A stretch of 64,000 nt of DNA. Source: JAJYTL01 sp046705265. GTDB taxonomy: Bacteria > Pseudomonadota > Alphaproteobacteria > Ferrovibrionales > Ferrovibrionaceae. The stretch covers positions 1 through 64,000 of the forward strand of contig JBJKQL010000036.1 in NCBI GenBank assembly GCA_046705265.1, read 5' to 3'. Position numbers and translations under genes: made by a program. Positions 43,161-53,094 of this stretch are shown here, piece by piece. The notes under the pieces were generated by a model. That model saw only the letters and a list, made by a program, of their open reading frames with translations, was not told the origin of the DNA and did not search any database. Position 1 is the first letter of the stretch, and every line of letters begins with the position of its first letter.

Positions 43161-44639
43161 TTACGAGCGATTTGGGAACAGAGGGCCGTGCATCAGGAAG
43201 GCAGGCACATGGTCGCCGAAGCCGACAACCGGCTGGCCATGATCCCGATCCACCTCGGAACGCTTGCCGCCTTTGGGGGCGCGCTTGCCGTGGGCCTCAT
43301 CTGCTTTTCGCGGCTTCGGAGCCGGCAGTCGGGAGTCGTTCGGTCCGGCCTCATTTCGGCGCGTATCCGCCGTCTTGGGATCGGAGGGCCCATCAAATAC
43401 GACCGCCCGGTCGGCTTTGGCCTGACCCTGCCGCGGCCTTTTGCTGCCGCTCTTACTCCTACGCCGCTCCCCTCGGCTGATCGCGTCCTGTCCGCTGGCG
43501 GCAACGGGCTCCGGCTCCTCGATGCCGTCGCGCCGGATAGCGGGAATGTCTTTGCCTGTCAGCGCATGGATCGCGGCCACGTTCGGCTCATCTTCAGGCG
43601 ATACCAGGGTTAGCGCCTGACCACTCAAGCCGGCGCGACCGGTGCGGCCGATGCGGTGGATATAGTCTTCCGGATTGCGTGGGACATCGAAGTTGAAAAC
43701 ATGACTCAAACCGCGGACGTCGAGGCCGCGCGCGGCCACATCGGAAGCGACGAGAAGCAGGATTTCCCCGGTCTTGAAGCGCTCTAGGACTTCGGTGCGC
43801 GCGGATTGCGCCATATCGCCGTGCAAGGCGGCGGCACTAAAGCCAAGTTTGACCAGCCATTTAGCGAGGCCGTCGACGTCGCGTTTGCGATTACAGAAGA
43901 TCAGCGCGTTCTTGACCAATTCGGTTTCCAGGAGGTGACGAAGGGCTTGTCGCTTGTCACGGGCAGAAACCCGGATCAGGTTCTGTTGCACATTCGCCGC
44001 CGGCGCGCTCGGCGCCGACACCGAGACCTCCTTTGGGTTGGCCAGGAATATGTCGGCGAGCTTGCGCATCTCAGGCGACATGGTGGCGGAGAAGAACAAC
44101 GTCTGGCGGTTGCGTGGCAGTTGCGCGACGATGCGCTGCACGTCTGGCATGAAGCCCATATCCATCATGCGGTCGGCTTCGTCGATGACCAGAATTCGTA
44201 CCCCGGTGAGCAGGATCTTGCCGCGGCCGACAAGGTCGAGGAGCCGGCCCGGCGTCGCGATCAGCACGTCGACGCCGCGGTCGAGTTTACGCTCCTGTTC
44301 AGTGAAGGCAACGCCGCCGATAAGCAGTGCGGTCGAAAGCTTATGGTAGGCGCCATAGAGTTCGAGGCTCTTATCGACCTGATCGGCGAGTTCGCGCGTC
44401 GGTTCCAGAACCAGCGAACGCGGCATCCGGGCCTTGGAGCGGCCGGCCGCCAGAATGTCGATCATTGGCAGCGCAAACGAAGCCGTTTTGCCGGTCCCGG
44501 TCTGCGCCGTTCCAAGAACGTCGCGACCAGCCAGGATCTGGGGGATAGCTTCGATTTGAATGGGCGTCGGTGCCGTATAGCCTGCGTCCGCAACCGCCCT
44601 GAGAACCTCCGAGCTCAGCCCGAGGTTGGAAAAATTCAT
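43161..44639 (-). CDS. DEAD-box RNA helicase (RhlE-like)
   Basis: ATP-dependent RNA unwinding. The 492-residue protein begins FSNLGLSSEVLRAVADAGY with the Q motif. It has AQTGTGKTASFALP (motif I), PTRELADQ, TPGRLLD, VIDEADRMMDMGF (DEAD), FSATM, RGLDV and HRIGRTGRAG. The C-terminus (about 370-492) is basic and low-complexity, typical of RNA tethering. Members of this group act in ribosome assembly or cold response and can join RNase E degradosomes. ATG 44639 follows AAAGG by 7 bases. Confidence 0.93.
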   Translation of the reverse strand: MNFSNLGLSSEVLRAVADAGYTAPTPIQIEAIPQILAGRDVLGTAQTGTGKTASFALPMIDILAAGRSKARMPRSLVLEPTRELADQVDKSLELYGAYHKLSTALLIGGVAFTEQERKLDRGVDVLIATPGRLLDLVGRGKILLTGVRILVIDEADRMMDMGFMPDVQRIVAQLPRNRQTLFFSATMSPEMRKLADIFLANPKEVSVSAPSAPAANVQQNLIRVSARDKRQALRHLLETELVKNALIFCNRKRDVDGLAKWLVKLGFSAAALHGDMAQSARTEVLERFKTGEILLLVASDVAARGLDVRGLSHVFNFDVPRNPEDYIHRIGRTGRAGLSGQALTLVSPEDEPNVAAIHALTGKDIPAIRRDGIEEPEPVAASGQDAISRGERRRSKSGSKRPRQGQAKADRAVVFDGPSDPKTADTRRNEAGPNDSRLPAPKPRKADEAHGKRAPKGGKRSEVDRDHGQPVVGFGDHVPAFLMHGPLFPNRS

Positions 44640-44700
44640 GTGCCTTTGCGTGATAGACGTGGCGCTCCTTCGCGCCAAAGATACCCAATTGCTACCCCGA

Positions 44701-44728
44701 AATGTAGTCGCAAAGTTTCATATGTCAA
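44701..44728 (-). promoter_or_regulatory. Likely promoter of the DEAD-box helicase gene
   Basis: On the minus strand TTGACA (44728-44723), 16 bases, TACATT (44706-44701). The start would be near 44694, leaving about 55 nt of leader. That leader contains a small hairpin TGGCGC / GCGCCA at 44660-44677. Confidence 0.55.
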
Positions 44729-44839
44729 TGGCTTACCGCAATAGCGAACGCGAGAAAATGATAAAAATTCCCTTGTATCGCTCACTTTCGCGGCCAAGCC
44801 CTAGGGATGTCAGCTGCCGGTTCCCGTGCGGGGTAGTAA

Positions 44840-45418
44840 CTACCGTGACAAGAAACCGCCTTGCGGATAGCTGGTGATGTCTTGGCTGCCGATCGGCGGC
44901 AGGAGGGAGGCGATCACTTGGTCCATCATGTCGCGGAAGGCTGGATCCTGCGGGCTCGACGCCGATGGTCCGATGACCGCAAGGTGAGAGACATAATGGT
45001 TACCGACGCAGAGGGCAGCCTGCAGTCGGATTGGCCCGCCGCCAGCGTATATTGGCTGCTGCTGTGGTGCCAGGCATGTGTCGTTGCCGCCGGACGAACG
45101 GTCCGCCGGATTGAAGATCAGCACGATCCGAATATCGGTCTGCTGTCCCGGCACGGGCCGGGTGCTGAAGTGGAATTGAGGATACCAGGCTGGCGACTGC
45201 AGGCTCGCGGCGATTACCTCCGGATCGGCAAGCGGGCCGGGGCCAAACGGGTTGCCGCGGATAACGGTATTGATGTTACCGGACTGCGTGACATAGGGCA
45301 CAAAACCCGGCGAATACAACATCGTCTGGTCTTGTCCATAGATCGTGGTTACGCCATTAGCACAAGCGCCAACGATGAGGGCCGTAGCGAGCCCGATAAA
45401 CGACAAGGAGTGACGCAT
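44840..45418 (-). CDS. Putative lipoprotein of unknown function
   Basis: A 192-residue protein with a lipoprotein signal ending in LIVGAC (Cys about residue 19), so it should be lipid-anchored. The mature part is rich in Gly, Pro, Ser and Gln and includes two Cys in the middle (DTCLAP and AALCVG) that could pair. I recognise no catalytic motif or named family. ATG 45418 is the natural start; the frame upstream to 45694 has no protein-like features. It stands between the helicase and rodA. Confidence 0.75.
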   Translation of the reverse strand: MRHSLSFIGLATALIVGACANGVTTIYGQDQTMLYSPGFVPYVTQSGNINTVIRGNPFGPGPLADPEVIAASLQSPAWYPQFHFSTRPVPGQQTDIRIVLIFNPADRSSGGNDTCLAPQQQPIYAGGGPIRLQAALCVGNHYVSHLAVIGPSASSPQDPAFRDMMDQVIASLLPPIGSQDITSYPQGGFLSR

Positions 45419-45630
45419 GATCGTTTTCTCTGGCAAACGGATGCCTTGATATCGTGACATGTGAAAATACACGGACAGGATGGGTCTGTTCCAGCGCCGT
45501 CGATGCCGAAATCTAAGGAATATAGCGGGAATAGAGATTATTTCGGTCGATGCGACTTTGGCGGGAGGAATCCTGCCCTTAATCCTACACATTTCGCTAA
45601 CATACCACTTCGGCGAGAGGCGTGGGCTCG

Positions 45631-46785
45631 TTAGAGCGGCGTGGAGACCCCTCCCCGGATGGGTAGCCGGAGATCGCGGTGCACCGAGACGCACAGCAAC
45701 AGGCCGAAGGCGAACATCAGGGTCAGAAGCGCCGTGCCGCCGTAGGAGACCAGCGGTAAGGGCACGCCGACGACCGGCACCAAGCCGCTCACCATTGCGA
45801 TGTTCACAAAGACATAAAGGAACACCATGGTGGCGATGCCGAGCGCCAGCAGTCGACCGAACTGGTTGCGGGAAGTCAACCCGATGGCGAAGCCGTAGGT
45901 GAAGATTAAAACGTAGAGGGCGAGCAGCGTGAGTGCCCCGACCATCCCGAATTCCTCGGCGAGGGTGGTAAAGATGAAGTCGGTTTGCTTTTCCGGCAGA
46001 AAGTCGAGCTGGCTTTGAGTTCCGCGCAGGAACCCCTTACCGAAAACGCCACCCGAGCCGAGAGCGATCTTCGACTGGATTATATGATATCCAGCGCCCA
46101 AGGGATCGCTTTCGGGGTGAAGAAAACCCAGCAGCCTTTCCTTTTGGTAGGCGTGCAGGAAATGCCAACCAACCGGGATCACCGCCGCAACGATGACGAG
46201 GGCGACAGCAAATTTCCACCACCGAACGCCGGCAAGAAAAAACATCGCGGCCCCGATCATGGACAGAAGAAAGGCGGTGCCAAGATCGGGTTGACGCAAT
46301 ACGAGCAGCGTCGGCGCGAAGACCAAGCCGATCGGCGCAAGAAGCCGCCGCATGCGCGTCACTTCCTCGATCGGCAGGCCGCTGAAGTAGCGGGCGAGTG
46401 CGAGCACAAGGGCGACTTTGGCTACCTCCGAGGGCTCGAGCTGGACAGGGCCGAGTTCGATCCAGCGCTTCGCACCAAGCCCGACTGTGCCCGACACGTC
46501 CCCCAATACCAGGAGCAGCAAGCTGCCGAGATAGATCAAATAGGCATATTTGAGCCAGAAGCGGAGATCAGTCAGGGCCACCGCAAACAAGATCACGAAG
46601 CCTTCGCCAAAGTGCAAAAGTTGACGTGACGCCCATGGCCGCATGTGTCCGTTGGCGGCTGAATAAAGCATGACGATGCTGATGGCGCCGATCAGGCAAA
46701 GGAGGAACACCAGCCCCCAGTTCACTGTGAGAAGCTTTCGACTGAGCGTCAGATTGGTGCCTTCGTGAGCGAAGCCGTCGTCCAT
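45631..46785 (-). CDS. rodA: Peptidoglycan glycosyltransferase RodA
   Basis: SEDS-family polymerase that elongates the side wall together with PBP2. The 384-residue protein has about ten transmembrane segments. Motifs include KRWIELGPVQLEPSEVAK, LRQPDLGTAFLL (catalytic Asp), the loop around HPESDPLGAGYHIIQSKIALGSGG, DFIFTTLAEEFGMVG and GVPLPLVSYGGTALLT near the end. It is the last gene of mreB-mreC-mreD-mrdA-rodA and starts 3 bp after the mrdA stop. Confidence 0.97.
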   Translation of the reverse strand: MDDGFAHEGTNLTLSRKLLTVNWGLVFLLCLIGAISIVMLYSAANGHMRPWASRQLLHFGEGFVILFAVALTDLRFWLKYAYLIYLGSLLLLVLGDVSGTVGLGAKRWIELGPVQLEPSEVAKVALVLALARYFSGLPIEEVTRMRRLLAPIGLVFAPTLLVLRQPDLGTAFLLSMIGAAMFFLAGVRWWKFAVALVIVAAVIPVGWHFLHAYQKERLLGFLHPESDPLGAGYHIIQSKIALGSGGVFGKGFLRGTQSQLDFLPEKQTDFIFTTLAEEFGMVGALTLLALYVLIFTYGFAIGLTSRNQFGRLLALGIATMVFLYVFVNIAMVSGLVPVVGVPLPLVSYGGTALLTLMFAFGLLLCVSVHRDLRLPIRGGVSTPL

Positions 46786-46788
46786 CCT

Positions 46789-48672
46789 TCAGCTGGTCCG
46801 TTCTGTGGTGCCATAGAGGCCGGCAGCTGCCGGACGCGCCAACGGCGCGAGAATCTGGGTTTGAAGCATCACGTCGTGGGCGATCGCAGCGGCACGTGAG
46901 CTTTCGCCGCCATGTTCTATGACAAAGGCTGCGGCATAGCGCGGCGAATCTTCTGGCGCGAAGCAAATGAAGAGGCCGTGGTCGCGTTCGATCCAGGGAA
47001 CCAGTTTATAGCGGTTAAGACCGATCGTCCGCACCTTGAGATGACGTGCCTGGGCAGTGCCAGTCTTTCCAGCCATGGCGAAGCCAGGCTCGGTGATGCG
47101 TTGGGCATAGGCGGTGCCGTAGGGGCTGCTGGTCACAAGCTTCATGGCCGAGAGAATGACTTCGACATTGGCGCGGTTCAGGCCAAGCGAGTTGTGGGTC
47201 GGGTTGGCCGCCGCCTGCGGCATGTCGTTTGCCGCCATGACCGCGGGATTGCGCACAAGTCGCGGCGTGACGCCAAAGCCACCGTTCGAGAGCCGCGCCG
47301 CCATGACCGCGAGTTGCAGCGGTGTCACCAGGACATAACCTTGTCCGATGCCGGTGATCAGCGTTTCGCCCGGCTCCCACGGCCGGCCGAGCGTGTTTTC
47401 CTTCCAGGCCGGGGTGGGGATAAGACCCGATGCTTCGCCGGGCAGGTCGATTCCAGTGGCGTGGCCGAAGCCGAAGCGATGCGCCATTTCCGCGATGTTG
47501 TTCACTCCCGTGCGGTGGGCGACATTGTAAAAATAGACATCGCAGGACTGCTCGATCGCGTGTTCGAGGTCGATCCACCCATGACCGCCGAGCTTCCAGC
47601 AATGGAAAACGGCATTACCAAGGCGGTAATAGCCGGGACAGAAGAACTCGGTACTCGGCTGGATGGCGCCGCATTCAAGCCCGGCCAGGGCGACGACCGG
47701 CTTGAACGTCGAACCGGGCGGAAATTGCCCGGTGACCGCGAGATCGTTGAGGGGGTGCCGGTGATCGCTGTTGAGCTGGTGCCATTCCGTGTTGGTGATG
47801 CCGAGGACGAAGTCGTTCGGATCATAGGACGGTGTCGAGGCCATGGCCAAGATGTCGCCGGTCGTGACGTCGAGAACGACGCCCGTCGCGATACGGTGAG
47901 CGGCCAAGCGCTGGCTTAAAAAGCTCTGCAGGCGCGCGTCGATGGTCAAGTTTATGTTGAGGCCTGGGGTGCCGTTATTTCGTTGCAGTTCGCGCACTTC
48001 GCGTCCCATGGCGTTGACCTCGACGCGGCGGTAGCCGGCCTTACCGCGAAGCGCGAGGTCATAGTGCTTTTCGATCCCATTCTTCCCGACCTGAAATCCC
48101 GGCAACTCCAAGAGGGGATCATTTCGGACATTCTTCTCAGTTGGGGCACCGACATAGCCGAGAATATGGGCGAGTTCATCGCCCATCGGATAGTGCCGCG
48201 TCAGGCCGACCCCGAGCTGTACGCCTGGCAGCGACGGGATAAGAACATTGACACGCGCGAATTGGTTCCAAGTCAGGTGGTTTGCCACCGTGACCGGAAT
48301 GAAGGAATCCCGCTTTTCGATCTGCTGCTCGATGTCGCGTCGCTTCTCGGCATCGATCGGGATGATCTCGGCGAGCTTATCGAGCGTTGCGCCGACGTTA
48401 TCCGCCTGTTCTGGTAGGAGCAGCACGCGGTAGTTGCGTTTGTTGGTAGCGACATCCGCGCCAAAGCGATCGAAGATGCGGCCGCGTACCGGCACGATGA
48501 AACGGACGCCGATGCTGTTGTCGCGGGCAAGCAGCTTGTATTTTGACGCCTCCACGACCTCAAGATAATAGAGTCGTCCGACCAGGGCGCCGATCAGCCC
48601 GATCTGCGCCCCGCTGACCAATATGGCTCGGCGCGTCAAAACCTTGTAGCGATCAGAGTCCCGGCGATCCAT
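46789..48672 (-). CDS. mrdA: Penicillin-binding protein 2
   Basis: Transpeptidase of the elongation complex, 627 residues. An N-terminal transmembrane helix precedes the dimerisation domain (VRGRIFDRFGADVATN). The active site has STFK (PPGSTFKPV), SCD (EQSCDVYFYN) and KTG (MAGKTGTAQ). Its start ATG 48672 is 3 bp after the mreD stop. Confidence 0.97.
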   Translation of the reverse strand: MDRRDSDRYKVLTRRAILVSGAQIGLIGALVGRLYYLEVVEASKYKLLARDNSIGVRFIVPVRGRIFDRFGADVATNKRNYRVLLLPEQADNVGATLDKLAEIIPIDAEKRRDIEQQIEKRDSFIPVTVANHLTWNQFARVNVLIPSLPGVQLGVGLTRHYPMGDELAHILGYVGAPTEKNVRNDPLLELPGFQVGKNGIEKHYDLALRGKAGYRRVEVNAMGREVRELQRNNGTPGLNINLTIDARLQSFLSQRLAAHRIATGVVLDVTTGDILAMASTPSYDPNDFVLGITNTEWHQLNSDHRHPLNDLAVTGQFPPGSTFKPVVALAGLECGAIQPSTEFFCPGYYRLGNAVFHCWKLGGHGWIDLEHAIEQSCDVYFYNVAHRTGVNNIAEMAHRFGFGHATGIDLPGEASGLIPTPAWKENTLGRPWEPGETLITGIGQGYVLVTPLQLAVMAARLSNGGFGVTPRLVRNPAVMAANDMPQAAANPTHNSLGLNRANVEVILSAMKLVTSSPYGTAYAQRITEPGFAMAGKTGTAQARHLKVRTIGLNRYKLVPWIERDHGLFICFAPEDSPRYAAAFVIEHGGESSRAAAIAHDVMLQTQILAPLARPAAAGLYGTTERTS

Positions 48673-48675
48673 GGC

Positions 48676-49191
48676 CTAGCGATACTTGATGACCCGCTGC
48701 TCGACATGGCTGAAGGCCCAGGCGAACGGCGGATAGAGCGCAATCGTCAGCGCTGCGCTGGCTGCAACCGGTCCAAGGTCAAGCATTCTCTCAAAGAAGA
48801 TACTGCCGATAGCCCAGCGGAACAATTCAGCGCCGATCGTGATCAGGCCGAATCCAGACCAGCTAATAAAGAAGGGATTGCCGGCGAGGATACGGCGTTG
48901 TGAAACCGACAGTTCTCGGACCACCACAAATACCAGGGCAGTCAAGCCGATAACGCCGCCGCTCAGGAGATCTTGTAGCAACCCGAGAATAAATACCACC
49001 ACGACCGGCATCAGCGTGGGGCGATAAACACTCCAGTAATAGATTGCCGTCAAGGCGAGAAGCGGCGTGATTCGCGCGAGATCAGGAATCTCAAACGGAA
49101 CAACGCTCAATAGGATAAGAACGAGCACGACCACTACCGGCGTGATGCCTTGAACACCGCGCCGCACTTGCTCGCCCAGGGGCAGGATCAT
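48676..49191 (-). CDS. mreD: Rod shape-determining protein MreD
   Basis: A 171-residue integral membrane protein with five or six hydrophobic segments. It has few fixed motifs; the call rests on hydropathy, length and position. LPVVVVFILGLLQDLLSGGVIGLTAL is typical. ATG 49191 overlaps the mreC stop as ATGA. Confidence 0.9.
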   Translation of the reverse strand: MILPLGEQVRRGVQGITPVVVVLVLILLSVVPFEIPDLARITPLLALTAIYYWSVYRPTLMPVVVVFILGLLQDLLSGGVIGLTALVFVVVRELSVSQRRILAGNPFFISWSGFGLITIGAELFRWAIGSIFFERMLDLGPVAASAALTIALYPPFAWAFSHVEQRVIKYR

Positions 49192-50090
49192 TGCTTTGAT
49201 AATGCGCGACGTTGTCTCGAGGCTACGCTCGCGCTTTCCGATGTGGCGTCCTTCGGGGCTGTCAGGCGATAACGGACGACACTGACGAACTCGACCTTAT
49301 CGTCGTCGACATAGGGTCGAACCTGGACGGCTGTGCCCATGACTCGGGTTACGACGCCCACGGGCAAGCCCGGCGGAAACAAGCCGCCATCGCCTGATGT
49401 CACAACTTCGTCGCCAGGATGCGCCTTGGCGCGGGCCGGAAGATAGGTGAGATCGGGCTGCGGTGAATTGTTGCCGATCAGGATGCCGCGGTAGCCCGAA
49501 CCGGCGAGGCGCACCGGCACCCGCGAGTTGAGGTCGGTGAGGAGCAGGATACGGGCAGAGCGATTGCCGACCTCGACGATGCGACCGACCAAGCCGCCCG
49601 CCGCGATCACCGCCTGATTAGGCACGATTCCGTTTTCAGAGCCAGCAGCGAGCAGCAGCGTCCGCACAAAAGGGCTTCCCGAATCGCCAACGACGCGAGC
49701 GGATATGAAGGTCGGCGCTGGGCTTCGAGTCATCCTAAGAAGGTGACGGAGGTGGCGATTCTCATACCGATAGCGCACGGCAAGTTGCCGCCACGTCTGG
49801 AGCCGCGCATTTTCTTCCCGAAGCTGAACATTTTCTGCACGCAGGCTGGTCCAGGCCCGTGCTTCCGCGATGACGTTTCTTGCCGCTTGCACGGGTTGCT
49901 GGATGACGGCGAGGATCGGTGTTACGGCGTCAGTCAGGAAAATTCGCCAGTTCGTGATCAGCGGCGCGTCCGCCTTTCCAAGAATCACGAGGCCAAGGGC
50001 CGTCATGACAAGCAGCGCTGCGGCGAATCGCTGAACCGTCGCTTTGAGCGAGAGACCCAGGGTGGAAATGCCGTTACCCCTTAGACGCAC
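49188..50090 (-). CDS. mreC: Rod shape-determining protein MreC
   Basis: A 300-residue bitopic protein: short cytoplasmic N-terminus, one transmembrane helix (FAAALLVMTALGLVILG), a periplasmic coiled coil (ARAWTSLRAENVQLREENARLQTWRQL), and beta domains with GLVGRIVEVGNRSARILLLTDLNSRVPV and DEVVTSGDGGLFPPGLPVG. It links MreB to the wall synthases. Start is GTG 50090. It sits 152 bp after mreB, followed by an overlapping mreD. Confidence 0.96.
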   Translation of the reverse strand: MRLRGNGISTLGLSLKATVQRFAAALLVMTALGLVILGKADAPLITNWRIFLTDAVTPILAVIQQPVQAARNVIAEARAWTSLRAENVQLREENARLQTWRQLAVRYRYENRHLRHLLRMTRSPAPTFISARVVGDSGSPFVRTLLLAAGSENGIVPNQAVIAAGGLVGRIVEVGNRSARILLLTDLNSRVPVRLAGSGYRGILIGNNSPQPDLTYLPARAKAHPGDEVVTSGDGGLFPPGLPVGVVTRVMGTAVQVRPYVDDDKVEFVSVVRYRLTAPKDATSESASVASRQRRALSKQ

Positions 50091-50242
50091 GTGTCGCCCT
50101 TCATCCCCTTAGTGCGGCCCTCTCGGGTGTTGTCAGCTCTTGTTCTTCTTCCTGCGCGCCCTGAGCTGTTGCCATGCACGGTTATATCTGCAACCGCGCC
50201 CCCAACGATTTAGCAATAATCCGTTAACCGAACAATAACAGA

Positions 50243-51283
50243 TCAATAAGGCGTATAGAGCACATGACGCAAGCTTCGCATGTCTTCGATAGCTCGGCCG
50301 GTACCGAGCGCGACACATGAGAGCGGCTCGTCCGCAATGGTTACGGGCAAGCCGGTCGCGTGCCGCAGCACGTAATCCAGGTTGCCAAGCAGCGCGCCGC
50401 CACCGGTGAGCACTATGCCCTTGTCGACGATATCGGCCGCGAGTTCTGGTGCAGTATGTTCAAGCGCAACTTTTACCGCCTCGACGATGGCTCCGACCGG
50501 CTCGGCCAAGCTCTCGGCTATCTGGCGTTGGCTCACCACCAGTTCCTTCGGAACGCCGTTCATCAGATCGCGGCCCTTGATCTCCATGACCAAACCATTG
50601 CCGTCTTCGGGTGGGCACGCAGAGCCGATCTGTTTCTTGATCCGTTCCGCACTGGCTTCGCCAATCAGGAGATTATGGTTGCGCCGGATATAGGCAATGA
50701 TCGCTTCGTCCATCTTGTCGCCGCCCACGCGGACCGAGCGAGAATAGACGATGCCGCCGAGCGATAGTACCGCGACTTCGGTGGTGCCGCCGCCGACGTC
50801 GACGACCATGGAGCCGGTCGGTTCGGTCACCGGCAGTCCGGCGCCAATTGCCGCCGCCATCGGCTCTTCGATAAGATAGACGCGGCGGGCGCCGGCACTT
50901 TCCGCTGATTCTTGAATGGCCCGACGCTCGACCGCGGTCGAACCCGACGGCACGCAGATGATCACCTGCGGCGAAGCAAAGGACCGCCGGTTGTGCACCT
51001 TGCGGATGAAATGCTTGATCATCTCCTCGGCGATTTCGAAGTCGGCGATCACCCCGTCGCGCAAGGGGCGAATGGCCTCGATATTGCCGGGCGTACGGCC
51101 CAGCATCAGTTTGGCTTCATCGCCAACGGCAAGCACCTGCTTCTTGCCTCGCAGGTTGACGATCGCGACCACCGAAGGTTCGTTGAGGACAATGCCACGA
51201 CCCTTCACATAGACTAGCGTATTCGCTGTTCCCAGGTCGATCGCCATATCGGCCGACATCATGCCGAGCAGTTTGGAAAGCAT
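50243..51283 (-). CDS. mreB: Cell-shape protein MreB
   Basis: Bacterial actin that guides side-wall synthesis. The 346-residue protein has the actin-fold phosphate loops SADMAIDLGTANTLVYVKGRG, MVVDVGGGTTEVAVLS and VLTGGGALLGNLD. Start ATG 51283 (MLSKLLGMM) is chosen for the amphipathic N-terminal helix typical of Gram-negative MreB; an ATG at 51298 is also in frame. It heads the mre operon. Confidence 0.97.
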   Translation of the reverse strand: MLSKLLGMMSADMAIDLGTANTLVYVKGRGIVLNEPSVVAIVNLRGKKQVLAVGDEAKLMLGRTPGNIEAIRPLRDGVIADFEIAEEMIKHFIRKVHNRRSFASPQVIICVPSGSTAVERRAIQESAESAGARRVYLIEEPMAAAIGAGLPVTEPTGSMVVDVGGGTTEVAVLSLGGIVYSRSVRVGGDKMDEAIIAYIRRNHNLLIGEASAERIKKQIGSACPPEDGNGLVMEIKGRDLMNGVPKELVVSQRQIAESLAEPVGAIVEAVKVALEHTAPELAADIVDKGIVLTGGGALLGNLDYVLRHATGLPVTIADEPLSCVALGTGRAIEDMRSLRHVLYTPY

Positions 51284-51312
51284 ACGGTCTCCGTTCAACG
51301 CCTAACCATAAG

Positions 51313-51353
51313 GCAGCCGGCTCAACGGTCGATTTGGCCGCTGGGCCGGCTGC
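51313..51353 (-). terminator. Possible terminator stem between leuA and mreB
   Basis: GCAGCCGGC and GCCGGCTGC form a perfect 9-bp inverted repeat with a 23-base loop. No T-run follows on either strand, so this may be a Rho-dependent or non-terminating structure. Confidence 0.3.
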
Positions 51354-51390
51354 TGAAAATCATCCCCCCGGTGCGCTGCGCGGATCCGGG

Positions 51391-53001
51391 TTACGCCAAC
51401 AGGGCGGTCGGGGCGCTTTTCGTGCGCTTGACCAGAATCTTGTTCAACGCGTTTACATAGGCCCGCCCGGCGGAGACCAGGGTATCTGGGTCCGCTGCTT
51501 GGCCGTTCGCCGTGCGACCCTGCTCCTCGAGTCGCACCGTCACTTCGGCCTGCGCATCTGTACCTTCGGTCACGGCATGGACCTGGAACAGCCTCAGGTT
51601 GGCGGTATGCGGGAACAAGGCCTTGATGGCGTTGAAAGTGGCATCGACCGGGCCGTTGCCGGTCGCCGTCGTGTCTTTCTGCTCGCCGTCGATCTCTAGC
51701 GTAAGTGTTGCCGTTTGGGGGCCCTCCGACCCGCAGACCACCTTCAGGCTCACGAACCGAATGCGGTCCTGGCCGCGGAAAACCGTGTCATCAACGAGAG
51801 CGATGAGGTCCTCGTCGAAAACTTCCCGTTTTCGATCCGCAAGATCCTTGAACCGGCGAAAGGCGTCGGCGAGCGCGTTCTCGCCCAAGCTGTCGTAGCC
51901 AAGTTCGCGCAGTTTCTCGCGGAACGCATGGCGCCCAGACAGTTTGCCCAGCACCAGCTTCGATTGGTTGAGGCCAACCGATTCCGGCGTCATGATCTCA
52001 TAGGTGCCGGCGTTCTTCAGCATACCATCCTGGTGGATGCCTGACTCATGGGCGAAGGCATTTGCGCCGACAATCGCCTTGTTGTTCTGCACCAGGAAAC
52101 CGGTGACCGATGAGACGAGACGCGAGGTGCGGGTGATTTCCTCGGTCCGGATGCCAGTCCTGAACGGCAGTAGATCGTTCCGCGTCCGAATCGCCATGAC
52201 GATTTCTTCGAGCGCCGCGTTGCCGGCACGTTCGCCGAGGCCGTTGATGGTGCATTCCACCTGCCGCGCGCCGGCTTGGACGGCGGCCAGCGAATTCGCG
52301 ACGGCGAGGCCGAGATCGTTGTGGCAATGGGTGGAAAGCCGTGCCTTGTCGATGTTTGGCACGCGCGTGATGAGCGCCTGGAAGAGCCGGGAATATTCAT
52401 CCGGCAGGGTATAGCCGACGGTGTCGGGAACGTTGATCGTGGTGGCCCCGGCCTTGATCGCGCTCTCGACCAGACGGCAAAGGAAATCTATGTCGGAACG
52501 GGTGCCGTCCTCACAGCTCCACTCGATGTCGTCGCAGAGGTTGCGGGCATGGGTGACGCTTGCGATCACGGCCTCATGTACCTGCTGTGGCTGCATCTGA
52601 AGCTTGAATTTCATGTGCAACGGCGACGTGGAGATGAAGGTGTGGATGCGTGGCCGCACGGCGGGCTTCAATGCTTCGGCGGCGCGGTCTATGTCCTTGC
52701 GACCCGCACGGGCGAGACCGCAAACGACCGTCTTCTTCAATAACTTGGCGATATTTTGAACGGCTTCGAAATCGCCGTTCGAGGAAATCGGAAAGCCCGC
52801 TTCAATCACGTCAACACCCAAGCTTTCGAGCGCTTCCGCGATCCTCAGCTTTTCCTCAAGATTCATGCTCGCGCCGGGCGACTGCTCACCGTCGCGCAAG
52901 GTCGTATCGAAAATCACAACTCGGTTTTTGTCATCAACGCTGTTATTCGCGCGATTATTGTTATCTTTGCCGCTTTTCGCGGGCACCACAGGCGTGTTCA
53001 T
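51391..53001 (-). CDS. leuA: 2-isopropylmalate synthase
   Basis: First committed step of leucine synthesis, joining acetyl-CoA to 2-ketoisovalerate. The 536 residues consist of a TIM barrel with FDTTLRDGEQSPGASM, LSTHCHNDLGLAVANSLAA (metal His pair) and INGLGERAGNAALEE, then a linker and a C-terminal regulatory domain with ALTLEIDG and ATGNGPVDATFNAIK, the leucine-binding part. A polar N-terminal extension of about 20 residues is rich in Asn and Asp. ATG 53001 has an AAGGA site nearby. The upstream region suggests leader-based control. Confidence 0.96.
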   Translation of the reverse strand: MNTPVVPAKSGKDNNNRANNSVDDKNRVVIFDTTLRDGEQSPGASMNLEEKLRIAEALESLGVDVIEAGFPISSNGDFEAVQNIAKLLKKTVVCGLARAGRKDIDRAAEALKPAVRPRIHTFISTSPLHMKFKLQMQPQQVHEAVIASVTHARNLCDDIEWSCEDGTRSDIDFLCRLVESAIKAGATTINVPDTVGYTLPDEYSRLFQALITRVPNIDKARLSTHCHNDLGLAVANSLAAVQAGARQVECTINGLGERAGNAALEEIVMAIRTRNDLLPFRTGIRTEEITRTSRLVSSVTGFLVQNNKAIVGANAFAHESGIHQDGMLKNAGTYEIMTPESVGLNQSKLVLGKLSGRHAFREKLRELGYDSLGENALADAFRRFKDLADRKREVFDEDLIALVDDTVFRGQDRIRFVSLKVVCGSEGPQTATLTLEIDGEQKDTTATGNGPVDATFNAIKALFPHTANLRLFQVHAVTEGTDAQAEVTVRLEEQGRTANGQAADPDTLVSAGRAYVNALNKILVKRTKSAPTALLA

Positions 53002-53048
53002 TGTTCCTATCCTTCAGAGATCGAGCCCCATTCATGCTTAGTTCTTAT

Positions 53049-53094
53049 GCCCCTGCTCGGTTATCGGCTGCCAGCCGACGACCCGATCAGGGGC
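53049..53094 (-). promoter_or_regulatory. Long imperfect hairpin in the leuA leader
   Basis: The stem is built from GCCCCTG / CAGGGGC (7 bp), TCGG / CCGA (4 bp) and TCGGCT / AGCCGA (6 bp) with triloop GCC. It ends 47 nt before leuA. No T-run follows on the minus strand, so it is not a simple terminator. Confidence 0.55.

Noticed and set aside
43806..44744. A 312-codon frame antisense to the DEAD-box helicase
   Set aside because: Shadow of the helicase coding strand; no recognisable protein features.
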